From Pseudomonadota bacterium (GTDB lineage: Bacteria > Pseudomonadota > Gammaproteobacteria > Steroidobacterales > Steroidobacteraceae), in assembly GCA_016720075.1 (NCBI GenBank), contig JADJXW010000021.1:124001-188000 (forward strand): 64,000 nt of DNA, read 5' to 3'. A program made the position numbers and the translations under genes. The first letter of the stretch is position 1, and the number at the start of each line of letters is the position of its first letter. The notes below the pieces were generated by a model. The model had not been told where the DNA came from. It did not search any database and saw only the letters and a list, made by a program, of their open reading frames with translations. Below, piece after piece: positions 26,440 to 36,023 of the stretch.

Positions 26440-27968
26440 CGGGTGAGCGGCAGCGGTCCCGAGTTGTCGTACTGAACCGGGCATCCGAACACCGGCACAC
26501 CCGCCGACTGCTGCTCGGCGCAGAACTGCTGCGCCGCTTCCAGCTGCCGCTGGTTGTTGGCCAGCGTGGCCTCGATGGATAGCCCGCCGTCGGGCCCATG
26601 CACCGCGACGTTCAGGACTGGGTTGATGCCATATGCCTTGATGTTCGTGTTCAGCGCGCTGGCCCACCAGTGCCAGGTCCACGCGGCGTCCCCCAGGTCC
26701 CCTTCCATCATGATCCGCGCGGCGGGCAACCAGGCAAACACCGCGTGGGCCATGTGCGAGTGACCGAGCACGTGATAGATGTCGAGCCGCTGCGTTGCAT
26801 CCTGCAGCACCAGTCGCTCATCCACTGGCGTGAACACCAGCGGATGCGGGCTACGCCAGGTCGTCGGGATATACCACAGCGGGGCGCGCGATCATCTCGC
26901 GAAAAATGGCCTCGTTGCCGCGATGCGAGATCACCGACAGGCCGCGTGACACCGCCGCGCGCAGGCCCGCGGTGTGATCGAAATGATGATGCGTGACGAT
27001 GAGGCGCGTGACCTGCTTGCCGGCGACGAGCTTGTTGGCCGCGTCGATGCGCGCCAGCGTGGCCGCGGCGCTGCCGTTGGCCTCGAACATCACCAGGTGA
27101 TCGGCGAACTCGATGACGGGGCCGCCGTTGTTGTTGCCCACCCGCACATCCCAGGCGCCCTTGGCCAGCGGCGTGACCTTCACCGGCCGGCGTGGCTGCG
27201 CTTGCCGATGCGAGGCGCGGGCGGGAACGCGGGCATCTGGCCCGGCGCCAGGTTCAGGCGGTAGGAATCCACCTGGAACATCAGCGTCACCTGGCTGCGC
27301 CAGTCGAAGCGGTTCATCAGGCCATAGGGCAGCATCACGCCTTCGTGCGGCACATAGCCGGTGAAGTGCGCGGTAACGGCCACATCGCCCAGGTTCGCAT
27401 GCGGCACGACGCGACGAGTCCACGCGGGCAGATGGGTCTGCGGATCGACGCCCATCAGCATGGACGTGCCCTCGGCGGTGGTGAACTGCAGCACCGGCAG
27501 CCCAGCTTCCACGCTCACCGCGCCAAGCCGCGCCGCCGGATCCAGCGCCGCCCGCATGGCGGGAAGCGGGTGATCCAGCGTTTCGGCCCGTGATTGCAGC
27601 GTGGCGACCCGATTCCAGTTCAGCCCAAACGGCGCCGCGAAGGGAAACATCGGCGCGCGGCGCTGCTGCAGCAGCGCGCGGCCGGCCTTCAGGTCGAAGC
27701 TGCGCTGCGCATCGGCAATGGCGCGCCACTTCGGTGGCACGTTGACCTCTGCGGTGATGTTGCCACCCCCGTCCATGTAGGCGTCCTGGCCGAAGCCGGT
27801 ATAGACCAGCGTGTCGATGCGCTGCAGCCGTTCACGGCCGCCCATCGCGGTGGCCACCTGCTCGAGCAGTTGCGCGGCGGACCCCTGCTGCGCGTACGCC
27901 GGTATTCCGAAGCAGCCGAGGGACGCTGCCAACGCAGCAGCGAAAGCCAACCGTATCCGGCTCTTCAT
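26433..27968 (-). pseudogene. Exported two-domain MBL-fold hydrolase, two frame breaks
   Basis: Read in three frames, this is one gene. The signal peptide and N-terminal domain (ATG at 27968, MKSRIRLAFAAALAASLG) run to about 27184. The frame then shifts into PVKVTPLAKGAWDVRVGNNN and the zinc motif VTHHHFDHTAG, and shifts again near 26848 into LVFTPVDERLVLQ and GHSHMAHAVFAWLP to the stop. Joined, it has the layout of the MBL protein at 17130 (N-terminal beta domain plus MBL). Each break is explained by one base, so an assembly error is as likely as decay. It follows the unknown 453-residue gene with an ATGA overlap. Confidence 0.8.
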
Positions 27969-29326
27969 TTGCGGGGCTCCTTGCTGAAATCGAACAGGTC
28001 TTCCTCGGCGGGCCGCTTCATGCCCTCTTCCCAGTATTTTTCCCACATCTGCGCCCAGGGCCGGCCATACATGTCGGGCACCTCGAACTCGATGACGCGC
28101 CCCGGCGTCAGCGGCGTTGCGGCGCCCTTCACCGGATAGATGGTCTGTATGCATTCGGTGAACACGATGGGATTCACCTCGGCATCGGCGAAATCAGCGC
28201 GTTTGTCCATGCGCCCGACGATGCGGATGGGCTCCACCAGCGCCTCTGGATCATAGAGGACGGCCTCGTGATTCAGCCCGGTGAATTTCCCCGTGGCATC
28301 GCGCATCGGCGTGTAGATCTCGATGGACTGCATCTGCCCCGAGTGCTCGAAGGCCGTATGCGAGGTCCAGGCCTGGATGTTGGATGTCCAGGTGATCAGC
28401 GTGTCGCGATCCCAGAAACCGATGGTTTCGCCGTACCAGCGCGGCACCTGCTCGCCCAGGCGGGGGACGGGTCCATCCATCTTGAACGCGCGACCGACAT
28501 GGATGTTGGTCACGAAATTCATCGCCCCGCTCATGTAGATCTGCACCATCTGCGGCGTGACCATCACCTGCCGGTCGTACGCGGCCCATTCATGCCAGCG
28601 CCGCATGAATCCCTCGGGCCAGCAGTACTGCGAGGGCCACATCGGCTTGTTGGTGTTGCCGTGATGGTAGGTTTCTTGCACGACGCGCAGCTTGTAGGCG
28701 TCGGTCAGCAGCGAAAGCACTGTTGGCACCTGCACACGGTGCATGGTGATCCAGCTTTCGTTGCGCGGGCTGAATCGTGGCTGGCGATACACGCCGCTCC
28801 ATTCATGCGGCAGCGTGGCAGGCGTGTGCACGGTTGGGCCACCACGCCTGCGTGTTTCCGCGAGCAGTGCTTCGTAATGCGCCTGCGCCGTGCGGAAGGG
28901 ATAGGGACTGACGATGGAGCTGCGTGGATAGTCGCGATCACAGTGGCCCCAGGGCGCCGAGGTGGGCGGATTCTTGCCGATCGCACCGCCCGCATTGCCG
29001 GACCAGAGTGTTTCGATGGCCGGCAGGCTGTTACAGCGGAAATAGCGCGGATCGCTCCACAGGGCCTGGTCGGAGTAGAAGTCCTTCGTCGTGAACAGGT
29101 CGCGCGGCAGCGGCTGCACACCTGGCGCAACCTGTCCGGCCTGAGCGGCGCCGTTGAAGGCGCCGTTGCGCTGGAGCGTGGCGCCCACTGGCTCGCGGGC
29201 ATTGATGTCGTCGGGCAGTGGCGCCGCGCGACCGACGCTTGCAAAGCCGATGTCCGGCATCTGCTGGGCGGCTGCCGTGTGGAATACCGCCAGCAGCGCC
29301 CAGAGCATCGATGCAGGAAGTTTCAT
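27965..29326 (-). CDS. Exported protein of unknown function (453 aa)
   Basis: The ATG at 29326 gives a short signal peptide (LWALLAVFHTAAAQQ). The protein is rich in Trp, Tyr and Pro, with distinctive blocks RYFRCNSLPAIETLWSG, WSGVYRQPRFSPRNESW, VVQETYHHGNTNKPMWPSQY, WYGETIGFWDRDTLITWTSN and ALVEPIRIVGRMDKRADF. The last two resemble lipid-binding beta-sheet segments, but I cannot name the family. It overlaps both neighbours by four bases (ATGA), placing it in a three-gene operon between an esterase and an MBL hydrolase, all exported. Confidence 0.75.
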   Translation of the reverse strand: MKLPASMLWALLAVFHTAAAQQMPDIGFASVGRAAPLPDDINAREPVGATLQRNGAFNGAAQAGQVAPGVQPLPRDLFTTKDFYSDQALWSDPRYFRCNSLPAIETLWSGNAGGAIGKNPPTSAPWGHCDRDYPRSSIVSPYPFRTAQAHYEALLAETRRRGGPTVHTPATLPHEWSGVYRQPRFSPRNESWITMHRVQVPTVLSLLTDAYKLRVVQETYHHGNTNKPMWPSQYCWPEGFMRRWHEWAAYDRQVMVTPQMVQIYMSGAMNFVTNIHVGRAFKMDGPVPRLGEQVPRWYGETIGFWDRDTLITWTSNIQAWTSHTAFEHSGQMQSIEIYTPMRDATGKFTGLNHEAVLYDPEALVEPIRIVGRMDKRADFADAEVNPIVFTECIQTIYPVKGAATPLTPGRVIEFEVPDMYGRPWAQMWEKYWEEGMKRPAEEDLFDFSKEPRK

Positions 29327-30303
29327 TCGCGGTCGATTTTCTTCTTTTCGACCTTCCACGCCTTGTCGGTGCACAGCGCGCAGTCCTTGCCGACGAAGGT
29401 CTGCGCTGCCTTCTTGTCGCCGCGCAGCTGCCAGTCGAGCCAGGCCACCACGGCCGCGGCCGCCTTGCCGCCATTGGGCTGGTCGTACGTGCCGCCATGG
29501 CCCACGCCCAAGAGGTTCGCGTAGAACACCGGGATGTGGCTGATGCGCTTCACGTCATCGGTGCCATTGGGATACGCAATGTCGGTTTCACCGCCCAGCA
29601 GGTAGAACACCGGCGTGTGCAGCGCGTTCAGCGCGGACTTCGGCACATCCATCTCGGGCAGCGGCGTCGCCTCGCTGAACAGGCCCGTGTTCATCGCCAC
29701 GATTGTCTTCACGCGCGGATCGCTGCCGATGCGCAGCGCCTGCACGCCACCACAGCTGAACCCCGACACCGCGATGGCATTCGGGTCGATGCGCTGGTGA
29801 TACGGGCTCTTCGGGTTGGCGTTCTGCGCCAGCGCCCAGTCGATGGCCCACATCAGGTCCTTGTAGCTGGTGCGCGAGGTGAGTCCTCCCGGGGGCGGCG
29901 CACCCGGTGCGGCGCCCTGCCCCGGGGGAGCCGCCGGCGGTGCCGGTGGCGCGGGCGGACGCGCGGGACGGGGCGGTGCGCCGGGACCACTGAGCACGCG
30001 GCCCGGCGCGATGGCCAGGTAGCCGTGCGAGGCGATCTCGAGCAGGTGCATGCGCGCGCTGGCGCCGTCGTCGGAACAGCCGCCATTGCCGAAGACATAC
30101 AGCCCGAGCTTCGTCTTGCCCAGCGCCCCGAGGTTGGCGGGCCGGTAGATCACATGATCCGGCAGCGAGGCCGCGGTTTCCTTCAGGGCGGGGAATTTGC
30201 CGGTGCCCTGCGTATCCGGAGCCGTGTTCGGCTGCTGGGCGGTTGCGGTGGCAATGGTCAGCGCGGACAGCATGGTGCCGGCCAGGAAACGTCGAATGCT
30301 CAT
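29323..30303 (-). CDS. Exported alpha/beta-hydrolase with C-terminal CxxC tail
   Basis: 326 residues from the ATG at 30303, with a signal peptide (MLSALTIATATAQ). The hydrolase core shows an oxyanion-side block LYVFGNGGCSDDGA, nucleophile IAVSGFSCGGVQAL (G-x-S-x-G), an Asp candidate in LLGGETDIAYP and catalytic His in LLGVGHGGTYDQ. A proline-rich insertion lies near residues 105-135. The C-terminus ends VGKDCALCTDKAWKVEKK. The gene at 58348-59274 encodes a paralogue with the same C-x-L-C-T tail. Esterase or dienelactone-hydrolase-like activity is likely. First gene of the operon. Confidence 0.87.
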   Translation of the reverse strand: MSIRRFLAGTMLSALTIATATAQQPNTAPDTQGTGKFPALKETAASLPDHVIYRPANLGALGKTKLGLYVFGNGGCSDDGASARMHLLEIASHGYLAIAPGRVLSGPGAPPRPARPPAPPAPPAAPPGQGAAPGAPPPGGLTSRTSYKDLMWAIDWALAQNANPKSPYHQRIDPNAIAVSGFSCGGVQALRIGSDPRVKTIVAMNTGLFSEATPLPEMDVPKSALNALHTPVFYLLGGETDIAYPNGTDDVKRISHIPVFYANLLGVGHGGTYDQPNGGKAAAAVVAWLDWQLRGDKKAAQTFVGKDCALCTDKAWKVEKKKIDRE

Positions 30304-30384
30304 CGCTACCCCCTTGGTTTTGAGTGTCAGCGATATTGTTGGCAATCCGCGCGGCGCGCAATCACCCCGCGGAAGGCCCGGCCA

Positions 30385-30588
30385 CTAATAGTGTGGTGGT
30401 ATTTCCTGCTCGGCCGTGTAGGCGGTGCCCGCGGACTGTGAGGCTTCCCAGCGCTGGGTCAGCGTGGCGAACTCGGCGCGCAGGGCTTCTATTTCCTGGC
30501 GCAACTTGTAGACCACCTCGCTCAGCTCGGTGTTGGCCTGCTCCAGGTAGGCGATGCGGATTTCCACGTTTTCGAGTCGGTCGGTCAT
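30385..30588 (-). CDS. slyX: SlyX family protein
   Basis: 67 residues. A single coiled coil (RLENVEIRIAYLEQANTELS) and the conserved C-terminal PPHY tail identify SlyX, a small protein widespread in proteobacteria whose function remains unsettled. It begins nine bases after the stop of the upstream CPXCG gene, so the two are probably co-transcribed. Confidence 0.9.
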   Translation of the reverse strand: MTDRLENVEIRIAYLEQANTELSEVVYKLRQEIEALRAEFATLTQRWEASQSAGTAYTAEQEIPPHY

Positions 30589-30597
30589 GGGGGGATC

Positions 30598-30867
30598 CTA
30601 CCGATCCATCCGCTCGGCCGATACGGCATCCAGCGTGCCGTCCTCAGCCGCCCGCACACTCATCTGCATGGGCTGGCAGCACACCTGGCAGTCCTCCACA
30701 TAGCTCTGCGACCCGGCTGAAAGGTCCAGCCGCACGGTGAGCGTTTCACCGCAGTACGGGCACTGCACATCGGCGAACGGTTCCACCCCGTCGCTGCCCT
30801 CGCCCGGCTCGATGACAGGCTCGAGGCCGTAGAGCTTGTCGATGTCGGTGGGCTTGCCGCTCTTCAC
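30598..30867 (-). CDS. CPXCG-motif zinc-ribbon protein
   Basis: 89 residues from a GTG at 30867. VQCPYCGETLTV and VEDCQVCCQPMQMSV supply the two Cys pairs of the CPXCG family, which probably bind zinc. The GTG overlaps the TGA of the upstream MFS reading frame, indicating translational coupling. Cytoplasmic; function unknown. Confidence 0.88.
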   Translation of the reverse strand: MKSGKPTDIDKLYGLEPVIEPGEGSDGVEPFADVQCPYCGETLTVRLDLSAGSQSYVEDCQVCCQPMQMSVRAAEDGTLDAVSAERMDR

Positions 30868-32819
30868 ATGACATGCCCGCCCGCCTGCGCATCCACCGGC
30901 GCAGTGGCCTTCCGGAAAATCATCCAGCCCATCACGATCGCCAGCAGCACGAACGCGGCACCAGCGCCGAACGCCCAGTTGTAACCGGTGTTCAGCGCCT
31001 CGATCGCTGGCGCGCCGAGGGCAGCACTGCGCTGCGTCTTCGCCGCAGCGAGGCTGGCGAGCACGGCCAGGCCCACGGCGCCGCCCATCATGAACGAAGT
31101 GTTGACCATGCCCGAGGCAAGGCCGGATTCGTCTGCCGGCACATCGTTCATCGCAGCGAGCAACAGCGGATTGAACGCTATGCCCGCGCCCACGCCCAGC
31201 AGCGCCATCGCGGGCACCACATCGAGCCACACATTGCCATCCACCGGCGCGCGCGCGAACAGCAGCAGTCCGCCCATGGCAAGGAACAGCCCCGTGGTCA
31301 GCGGGCCGCGGATGCCGAAACGCATCACCAGCTTCGCCGAGATGCCCAGCGAGCAGATGGCCATGATCACGTTGGCGGGCAGGAAGGCGAGCCCCACTTC
31401 CATCGGGCCGCGTCCCAGCACCAGCTGCAGATACAGCGCGGAGATGAAGAACCAGGCGAACATGCCCGCGGCCCATAGCACCGCAATCACGTTGGCAGCC
31501 GACACACTGCGCATCCGGAACAGCGACAGTGGCATCAGCGGCGCGCTCACGCGCGACTCGATGATGAGGAAGGCGATCATCAGCACCAGCGCCGCGCCGA
31601 GCTTGCCCAGCGTGGCCGCCGACGACCAGCCCGCCTCATTGCCATTCACGATGGCGTAGACGGCCAGCATCAGCGAGGCGGTTACCGTGAGTGCGCCGGC
31701 GATGTCGAGCTTCGGCGCATTGGCAAGACCGCGTCCCGACGGGATCAGCGCACGGCACAGCAGATACACGCCGATGCCGATGGGCACGTTCACCAGGAAG
31801 ATCCAGTGCCAGTTGAGCGAACTGGTGAGCACGCCGCCCAGCAGCACGCCGATGCTGCCGCCACCCGAACACACGAAGCCGTAGAAGCCCATGGCCTTGG
31901 CGCGTTCGGCAGGTTCGGGGAATACATTCATGATCAGCGACAGCGCCACGGCCGACACCACCGCGCCGCCCAGCCCCTGCACCGCGCGCGCGGCAATCAG
32001 CATGACCTGCGAGGTGGCAACGCCGCAGGCCAGTGACGCCACCGTGAACACCGCCAGCCCCAGAAGGAAGATGCGCCGATGCCCGAACAGATCGCCCAGC
32101 CTTCCGCCCAGCAGCAGGAAGCCGCCGAAGGTGAGCAGGTAGGCATTCACCACCCACACCAGCGAAGTCTCGGAGAAGTTGAGGTCTTCACGGATCGAAG
32201 GCAGCGCCACGTTCACGATCGTGGAGTCGAGCACGATCATCAGTACGCCGAGACAAAGAATGTACAGCGCCAGCCATCGCTGGCTGGCGGCAATGCCGTG
32301 GGTCATTGGGTCCTTGATCAGCCGCTGCGCGGCAACCTTCCAGTCGGGTCGAACGAAGTGGCAGGTGTAGCCGTCGGGATTGCGTTCCAGGTAATCCTGG
32401 TGCTCGGGCTCGGCTTCCCAGAAATCCCCGGCGGGCGCGAGCTCGGTGACCACCTTGCCCGGCCACAGCTTCGCGGCGTTCACGTCATCGATGGTGTTCT
32501 CGGCCACTTCGCGCTGGGCTTCGCTGGTGTAGAAGATGGCCGAGCGATAGCTGCTGCCCCGGTCGTTGCCCTGACGATCCTTCGTGGTGGGGTCGTGGAT
32601 CTGGAAGAAGAACTCCAGCAGCAGGCGGAAGCTGAGCTTCGAGGGGTCGAAGATGATCTCGATGGCCTCGGCATGCGTGCCGTGATTCCTGTAGGTGGCG
32701 TTCTTCACGTCGCCGCCGGAATAGCCCACACGGGTGCTGATAACCCCCGGGTGCTTGCGGATCAGATCCTGCATGCCCCAGAAGCAGCCGCCAGCCAGAA
32801 TCGCTCGTTCGGTGTCCAT
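30864..32819 (-). CDS. MsrA-DHA2 MFS transporter fused reading frame
   Basis: One uninterrupted 651-residue frame. Residues 1 to about 165 are a peptide methionine-S-sulfoxide reductase (catalytic Cys in AILAGGCFWGMQDL, VGYSGGDVKNATY, YHxDYL-like EPEHQDYLERNPDGYTCHF). From about residue 178 a 14-helix DHA2/EmrB-type drug efflux carrier follows (LYILCLGVLMIVLDSTIVNVALPSI, GGRLGDLFGHRRIFLLGL). A separate MFS start is plausible at 32306 with AAGGA upstream, and a one-base indel near 32320-32360 could restore an MsrA stop (TGA within GCGGCTGATC). So this is either a true fusion or two genes joined by an indel. Confidence 0.85.
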   Translation of the reverse strand: MDTERAILAGGCFWGMQDLIRKHPGVISTRVGYSGGDVKNATYRNHGTHAEAIEIIFDPSKLSFRLLLEFFFQIHDPTTKDRQGNDRGSSYRSAIFYTSEAQREVAENTIDDVNAAKLWPGKVVTELAPAGDFWEAEPEHQDYLERNPDGYTCHFVRPDWKVAAQRLIKDPMTHGIAASQRWLALYILCLGVLMIVLDSTIVNVALPSIREDLNFSETSLVWVVNAYLLTFGGFLLLGGRLGDLFGHRRIFLLGLAVFTVASLACGVATSQVMLIAARAVQGLGGAVVSAVALSLIMNVFPEPAERAKAMGFYGFVCSGGGSIGVLLGGVLTSSLNWHWIFLVNVPIGIGVYLLCRALIPSGRGLANAPKLDIAGALTVTASLMLAVYAIVNGNEAGWSSAATLGKLGAALVLMIAFLIIESRVSAPLMPLSLFRMRSVSAANVIAVLWAAGMFAWFFISALYLQLVLGRGPMEVGLAFLPANVIMAICSLGISAKLVMRFGIRGPLTTGLFLAMGGLLLFARAPVDGNVWLDVVPAMALLGVGAGIAFNPLLLAAMNDVPADESGLASGMVNTSFMMGGAVGLAVLASLAAAKTQRSAALGAPAIEALNTGYNWAFGAGAAFVLLAIVMGWMIFRKATAPVDAQAGGHVM

Positions 32820-32835
32820 GCCGGTAGGATACGGC

Positions 32836-34419
32836 ATGGATGCCGTGCATGTGTTCGAGCTGGTGATCGCGATGCTGTTTGCGGTGATCGCGCTGCACTA
32901 CCTGGCGCATCGCCTGAACCTGCCGCCGGCAGTGGCCCTCATAGTCGGTGGCGCCGGCATGGCCTTCATCCCCGGGCTGCGCGCGTGTCGCTGGACCCGG
33001 AGCTGGTGCTGGTGATCTTCCTGCCACCGCTGCTGATGGATGGCGCCTGGTTCATTCCGTTGCGGCGCCTGCGCCGTCACCTGGTCGGCACGCTTGCGCT
33101 GGCCATCGGCGCGGTGGTGTTCACGACGCTGGTGGTGGCCGTAGCAACCCACCTTCTGCTGCCCTCGCTGCCGTGGGCGGCCTGCGCGGCGCTGGGCGCC
33201 ATCGTCTCGCCGCCCGATGCCGTCTCCGCGCGTGCCGTGCTGCAGCGGGTCAGCCTGCCAACGCGGCTGTCGGCGCTGCTGGAAGGCGAAAGCCTGCTGA
33301 ACGACGCCACGGGCCTGGTGCTGTTCCGGTTCGCCATCGCGGCGGCTGTTACCGGCACCTTCAGCACCGTCGATGCGGTGGGCAGCTTCGCGCTGCTGAC
33401 GGTGGGCGGCGGGGGTAGGCGCAGCGTGCGCTGGTGCCTGGATGTTCGTGGTGAAGCGACTGGAGGATGAGTACCTCATCATCGCCTCCTCGGTGCTGAT
33501 GGGCTGGGCCGCCTACATCCTGTCCGAGCAGGTGCATGTGTCGGGCGTGATCGGCACCGTGGTGTGCGGACTGATCTGCGGCTGGCACCAGCACACCGTG
33601 TTCTCCGCGACGGTACGGCTGCGCGGCACTTCCTTCTGGGGCGTGCTGGTGTTCCTGCTCGAGGCCAGCGTGTTCATGCTGATCGGCTCATCGTTGCGCG
33701 AGGTGGTCACGCGCGTGGGCGGCTTCGAGGTGGTGTTCGACCAGATGGCCGCGCCCATCCTGTGGATCGTGCTCGCCATGGTGCTGGCGCGGTTCGTGTG
33801 GATCTTCCTGTTCGACGGCGTGCTGGTGCTGAGCCGCAGGCTGGGTTATCGGCGCTTTGAAACGCTGGGCTGGCGCGCCTCTTCGGTGCTTTCCTGGGCC
33901 GGCATGCGCGGCGTGGTCACACTGGCAGTGGCGCTGTCCGTGCCCGCCAGTCTTCCGGGCCGCGACTTCATGCTGGTAACAGCGTTCGCGGTGATCCTCG
34001 TTACCGTGCTGGTGCAGGGCACCACGCTGGGCGCCGTGATCCGCTGGCTGAAGCCGGCGGATGTCGGATCACGCATCGCGCCGCTGGGCATGTCGCAGGC
34101 CGAAGTGGCGCTGGCGCTGGCCCAGCTGAAGGTGGTTGAGCTGCGCGCCCATGCCGCGGATGGCACGCTGATCCATCCGCAGCTGCTGGAAAGCTATCGC
34201 CGCCGTGCGCAGATCAGCCGGATCTATGCGGGCAACGAGCAACTGCATCAGCCCCGGCTGCAGGCGCATTTCGACGTGGTGCTGGAAGCCGTGGCCGCGG
34301 CGCGCGCGGAACTGGTGCGCCTGCATCGCGACGGCCAGATCGACGATCACGTGCTGCACGAGCTGGAGCGCGACCTGGACCTGGAAGAGATCTCGGCGCA
34401 CGCCGCCAAGTCGACCTGA
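32836..34419 (+). pseudogene. Na+/H+ antiporter (CPA1/NhaP type), two frame breaks
   Basis: Start MDAVHVFELVIAMLFAVIAL at 32836. The frame breaks near 32987 (one base missing in CTGCGCGCGTG), continues as SLDPELVLVIFLPPLLMDGAWF through ALGAIVSPPDAVSARAVL and LEGESLLNDATGLVLF, and breaks again at the GGGGG run near 33411-33415 (one extra base). It then runs intact from AWMFVVKRLEDEYLIIASS to a soluble C-terminal domain. Together these make a full-length antiporter of about 527 residues with the catalytic ESLLNDATG. Both breaks are in repeat or homopolymer tracts, so sequencing error is likely. It is divergent from msrA with 16 bases between starts. Confidence 0.87.
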
Positions 34420-34423
34420 GGGA

Positions 34424-35140
34424 CTACTTCGCCCTTCTGACCTGCACACCCCGCTCTCCTCGTCGCACTTCGAAGCGCTGCGAGGCATCGAGCAGGTCGC
34501 TCAACTTTGAGTATCCATAGTTTCGCGAGTCGAAGTCCGGCCGCTTCTTTGTCAGGATGCTGCCCACCTCGCCCAGGTATGCCCAACCAATGTCGTCGGA
34601 GGCGTCGTCCACGGCGCCGCCCACCAGATCTATGAACTCGGCATCGCGACCCAGTTCGGCCGTGGCCTTGCGGCGCGGCGCCTGGCCTTCAACCCGCGTG
34701 AACACTTCGGTGTAGATGAACCGATCGCAGGCCGCCACGAAAGGCTGCGGGGTCTTTTTCTCGCCGAAGCCATAGACATGCTTGCCGGACTCCTTCAGCC
34801 GCGAGGCCAGTCGCGTGAAGTCGCTGTCGCTCGATACCAGGCAGAACCCCTCGACGTTGTCCGCATAGAGCAGATCCATCGCGTCGATGATCATCGTGCT
34901 GTCGGTGGCGTTCTTGCCCTTGGTGTACGCGAACTGCTGCACGGGCGTGATGGAGTGCTCGAGCAGCACCGACTTCCACGGACCCAGGTTGGGTGTTGTC
35001 CAGTCGCCGTAGATGCGGCGCACCGTGGCGCGGCCGAACTTCGCCACTTCGTCGATGAGGCCTTTGACGATGGCGGGGTTGGCGTTGTCGGCGTCGATGA
35101 GGATGGCGAGCGTGGCGCCGGTCTGGTCGGTGGTGGCCAT
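34424..35140 (-). CDS. NYN-domain ribonuclease with OST-HTH/LOTUS domain
   Basis: 238 residues. The PIN-like NYN domain starts LAILIDADNANPAIVKGLIDEV (first catalytic Asp), with KNATDSTMIIDAMDLLY and FCLVSSDSDFTRLASRLKE providing the other acidic residues. The C-terminal part (DIGWAYLGEVGSILTKKRPDFD, YGYSKLSDLLDASQRFEVR) is a LOTUS/OST-HTH RNA-binding fold. Such proteins are predicted or shown to cut RNA. It converges on the antiporter with four bases between stops. Confidence 0.92.
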   Translation of the reverse strand: MATTDQTGATLAILIDADNANPAIVKGLIDEVAKFGRATVRRIYGDWTTPNLGPWKSVLLEHSITPVQQFAYTKGKNATDSTMIIDAMDLLYADNVEGFCLVSSDSDFTRLASRLKESGKHVYGFGEKKTPQPFVAACDRFIYTEVFTRVEGQAPRRKATAELGRDAEFIDLVGGAVDDASDDIGWAYLGEVGSILTKKRPDFDSRNYGYSKLSDLLDASQRFEVRRGERGVQVRRAK

Positions 35141-35157
35141 GAATGCAGTTCCTCGCC

Positions 35158-35514
35158 CTATCGAACCAGAAGGTCGACGGGAATGTGCAGACGGCGACTT
35201 AATGTCCGGATCATGGGCACCGTGAGTCGCCGCTTGCGCGAGAGGATTTCGGAAGCCCGGCTCTTGCCGCCGAGCAGTTCTGCCAGGTCTTTCTGCTTCA
35301 GACCCTGTTGCTGCATGCGGAACTGGATTGCCTGCACTGCATCTGGCCTCTCGATGGGAAACCGGAGCTTCTCATAGTCTTCGACCAGCTTCGCCAGCAG
35401 CTCAAGCCGGGCACCCGCGGCGGACTTGGCAGCCGGATCCAGCGCAACCAGCCTGCTGATCTCGCCGAGGTATTGTCGGTATTGCCGGTCTGACTTTACG
35501 AGACGGATGTCCAT
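35158..35514 (-). CDS. higA: HigA-type antitoxin
   Basis: 118 residues from the ATG at 35514, preceded by AGGAACG. It has a charged N-terminal helix region and a C-terminal XRE helix-turn-helix (MQQQGLKQKDLAELLGGKSRASEILSRKRRLT). This is the large HigA form that follows higB. HigA neutralises HigB and represses the operon, probably through the 21-bp palindrome upstream of higB. Confidence 0.9.
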   Translation of the reverse strand: MDIRLVKSDRQYRQYLGEISRLVALDPAAKSAAGARLELLAKLVEDYEKLRFPIERPDAVQAIQFRMQQQGLKQKDLAELLGGKSRASEILSRKRRLTVPMIRTLSRRLHIPVDLLVR

Positions 35515-35530
35515 TTTCGTTCCTGGTGCG

Positions 35531-35841
35531 TCATCGCTTCGAGTGGCGTCGGTCATATTGGGCATGCGTGCCCGCCCACACAACCTGGACGACCCCGTAC
35601 GGTACGCCACCACTACCTCCAGGCGAAAGGCATTGCCTTTTACATTGAAGATCACCGTATTTCCGGCCAGGAAGCTGGCAGACGGATACCTGATCTTGAT
35701 GGCCTGGGGGCTGGCCCAGGCGGCCGCCTCAGCTTCGCTGAGCCAGTTGGCTATCCATTTGCGGGCTTCGCCATGCGCTGCGCAGAAGCGAACCAGCTTC
35801 TCGCGGCCCACTAACCGCATGACGGCAAGCCAGCGTTGCAT
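35531..35841 (-). pseudogene. higB: HigB-type mRNA interferase toxin, one frame break
   Basis: The N-terminal part (MRLVGREKLVRFCAAHGEARK, ASFLAGNTVIFNVKGNAFRLEVVVAYR) is in one frame. The conserved end (VVQVVWAGTHAQYDRR) is in the next frame, so one base is missing near 35596-35602. With it restored the toxin would be 96 residues (ATG at 35820) or 103 residues (ATG at 35841). HigB cleaves mRNA on the ribosome. As sequenced, the N-terminal frame runs on into higA without a stop, giving an apparent toxin-antitoxin fusion. Confidence 0.8.
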
Positions 35842-35861
35842 TGAGAGGAAGTATGGCACAG

Positions 35862-35882
35862 GAGTTCCCATATTGGGAACTC
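35862..35882. promoter_or_regulatory. 21-bp palindrome, probable HigA operator
   Basis: GAGTTCCCA, then TAT, then TGGGAACTC: perfect 9-bp arms around a 3-bp centre. On the minus strand it lies upstream of a CATACT -10-like element (35850-35855) that would start transcription almost at the ATG at 35841. The position over the -35 region fits autorepression by HigA. Confidence 0.65.
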
Positions 35883-36023
35883 GTTGTGGTCGAAATGGGA
35901 GTCGACTGCCATGCTCAGAGGATGCGGAGCCGGGCGGGGCTCGCCCAGCGTCATTGCTATCGCAATCAAGCAAATAGAAGGCCTGAACGGGTACCCCGGC
36001 CTGCAGGGCTATACTTAAGGCAG

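Noticed and set aside
35158..35973. Apparent HigB-HigA single-chain fusion
   Set aside because: The toxin's true end is in the next frame, so the fusion comes from a one-base frame break.
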